Shown here: positions 15,826-16,141 of the stretch, piece by piece | How positions within the stretch are numbered: the stretch's first letter is position 1 | Layout: each line of letters opens with the position of its first letter | Assembly (NCBI GenBank): GCA_002887195.1 | Contig: PJAB01001234.1 | Span: 1 to 16,141 of the forward strand | Reading direction: 5' to 3' | DNA: 16,141 nt | Source of the DNA: Chrysochromulina parva | Taxonomy: Eukaryota > Haptophyta > Prymnesiales > Chrysochromulinaceae | Translations under genes and position numbers: made by a program | The notes under the pieces: generated by a model | Databases searched by the model: none | Told to the model about the DNA's origin: nothing | The model's input: the letters and a program-made list of their open reading frames with translations, nothing else

Positions 15826-16141
15826 TCAGGTCAGTCGACTATAGGGCAGCCCCGTGGGTCGGGGCGTACACGTGGCGTTGCCGTTGGACGAGAGGCACAC
15901 CTCAAACATGGGTGAGCCGAGCTCCCACTTTCCGTACTCGTTCGGGTAGACCTCATCGACGACCGAGGTGCGCAGCGGCGCGTCGGGTGCGTAGCGCAGC
16001 ATCACGAGCATGTGCTGCATATACATGCGCATCTTTGGTGTGAAGTTTGGAGTCGAGAAGAAGAAGACGGTCCATTCCTCCTCGGCCTCAAAGTGACGTC
16101 CCGTCTCGCACACAAAGCGGCCGGCGCGGTCGTGGTACCCC
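15826..16141 (-). CDS. C-terminal part of an unrecognised protein (104 residues visible)
   Basis: The frame enters from beyond the window's right edge at 16140 and ends at a TGA at 15828-15826, so the start is missing. I do not recognise the family. The visible part begins GYHDRAGRFVCETG and has aromatic and Met-rich stretches (EEEWTVFFF, MRMYMQHMLVMLRY), a charged turn (VDEVYPNEYGKWELG) and a last part with two cysteines and a possible N-glycosylation site NAT. The G/C-biased third positions match the real genes of the window. An extracellular or secreted domain is possible from the cysteines and sequon, but this is weak. Further exons may exist outside the window. Confidence 0.55.
   Translation of the reverse strand, partial: GYHDRAGRFVCETGRHFEAEEEWTVFFFSTPNFTPKMRMYMQHMLVMLRYAPDAPLRTSVVDEVYPNEYGKWELGSPMFEVCLSSNGNATCTPRPTGLPYSRLT

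Noticed and set aside
1..16141. Bacterial origin, operons, CRISPR arrays or insertion sequences
   Set aside because: The protein architectures are eukaryotic, a spliceosomal intron is present, no ribosome-binding sites precede the starts, and no spacer-repeat array or transposase was seen.

Overview
This window comes from a nuclear genome of a GC-rich, gene-dense unicellular eukaryote. The evidence is: long uninterrupted reading frames with a strong G/C preference at third codon positions; eukaryote-only protein architectures (a four-domain voltage-gated channel, a kinesin-like motor, LNR/Notch and kringle modules, KH domains); ATG starts that follow in-frame stops with no ribosome-binding sites; and one GT-AG intron. 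A marine microalga, such as a haptophyte or another compact algal genome, is my best guess. That is inference from style, not proof.

Layout. (1) 123-4127 (+) encodes a 1334-residue membrane protein. It fuses a sulfotransferase domain and a GT8-type glycosyltransferase domain to an animal-like ectodomain of five LNR modules, two kringles and a PPC-like beta domain, followed by a C-terminal transmembrane helix. (2) Only 104 bp later, 4232-5818 (+) encodes a KH-domain RNA-binding protein. (3) After about 600 bp of non-coding DNA, 6420-8810 (+) encodes a kinesin-motor-like domain with an intact P-loop but degraded switch I and switch II, then a coiled coil and kinesin-light-chain-type TPRs. (4) A 917 bp convergent intergenic stretch, 8811-9727, holds two 3' ends and an island of different base composition. 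(5) 9728-15286 (-) encodes a four-domain Cav/Nav-type channel of about 1769 residues in two exons, split by a 249 bp intron at 14600-14848. Its pore-ring residues read D/G/D/D, and it keeps the Cav-type C-terminal EF-hand and IQ-like regions. (6) After a 539 bp intergenic region, 15826-16141 (-) is the C-terminal end of an unrecognised protein whose start lies outside the window.

I see no operon-like logic. The genes appear functionally independent: a cell-surface or Golgi glycan enzyme, an RNA-binding protein, a cytoskeletal protein and an ion channel. I found no tRNA, rRNA, CRISPR array or intact mobile element. The most unusual items are the sulfotransferase/GT8/LNR/kringle chimera, the switch-less kinesin fused to light-chain-like TPRs, and the channel with an asymmetric selectivity filter and a very long domain III turret.
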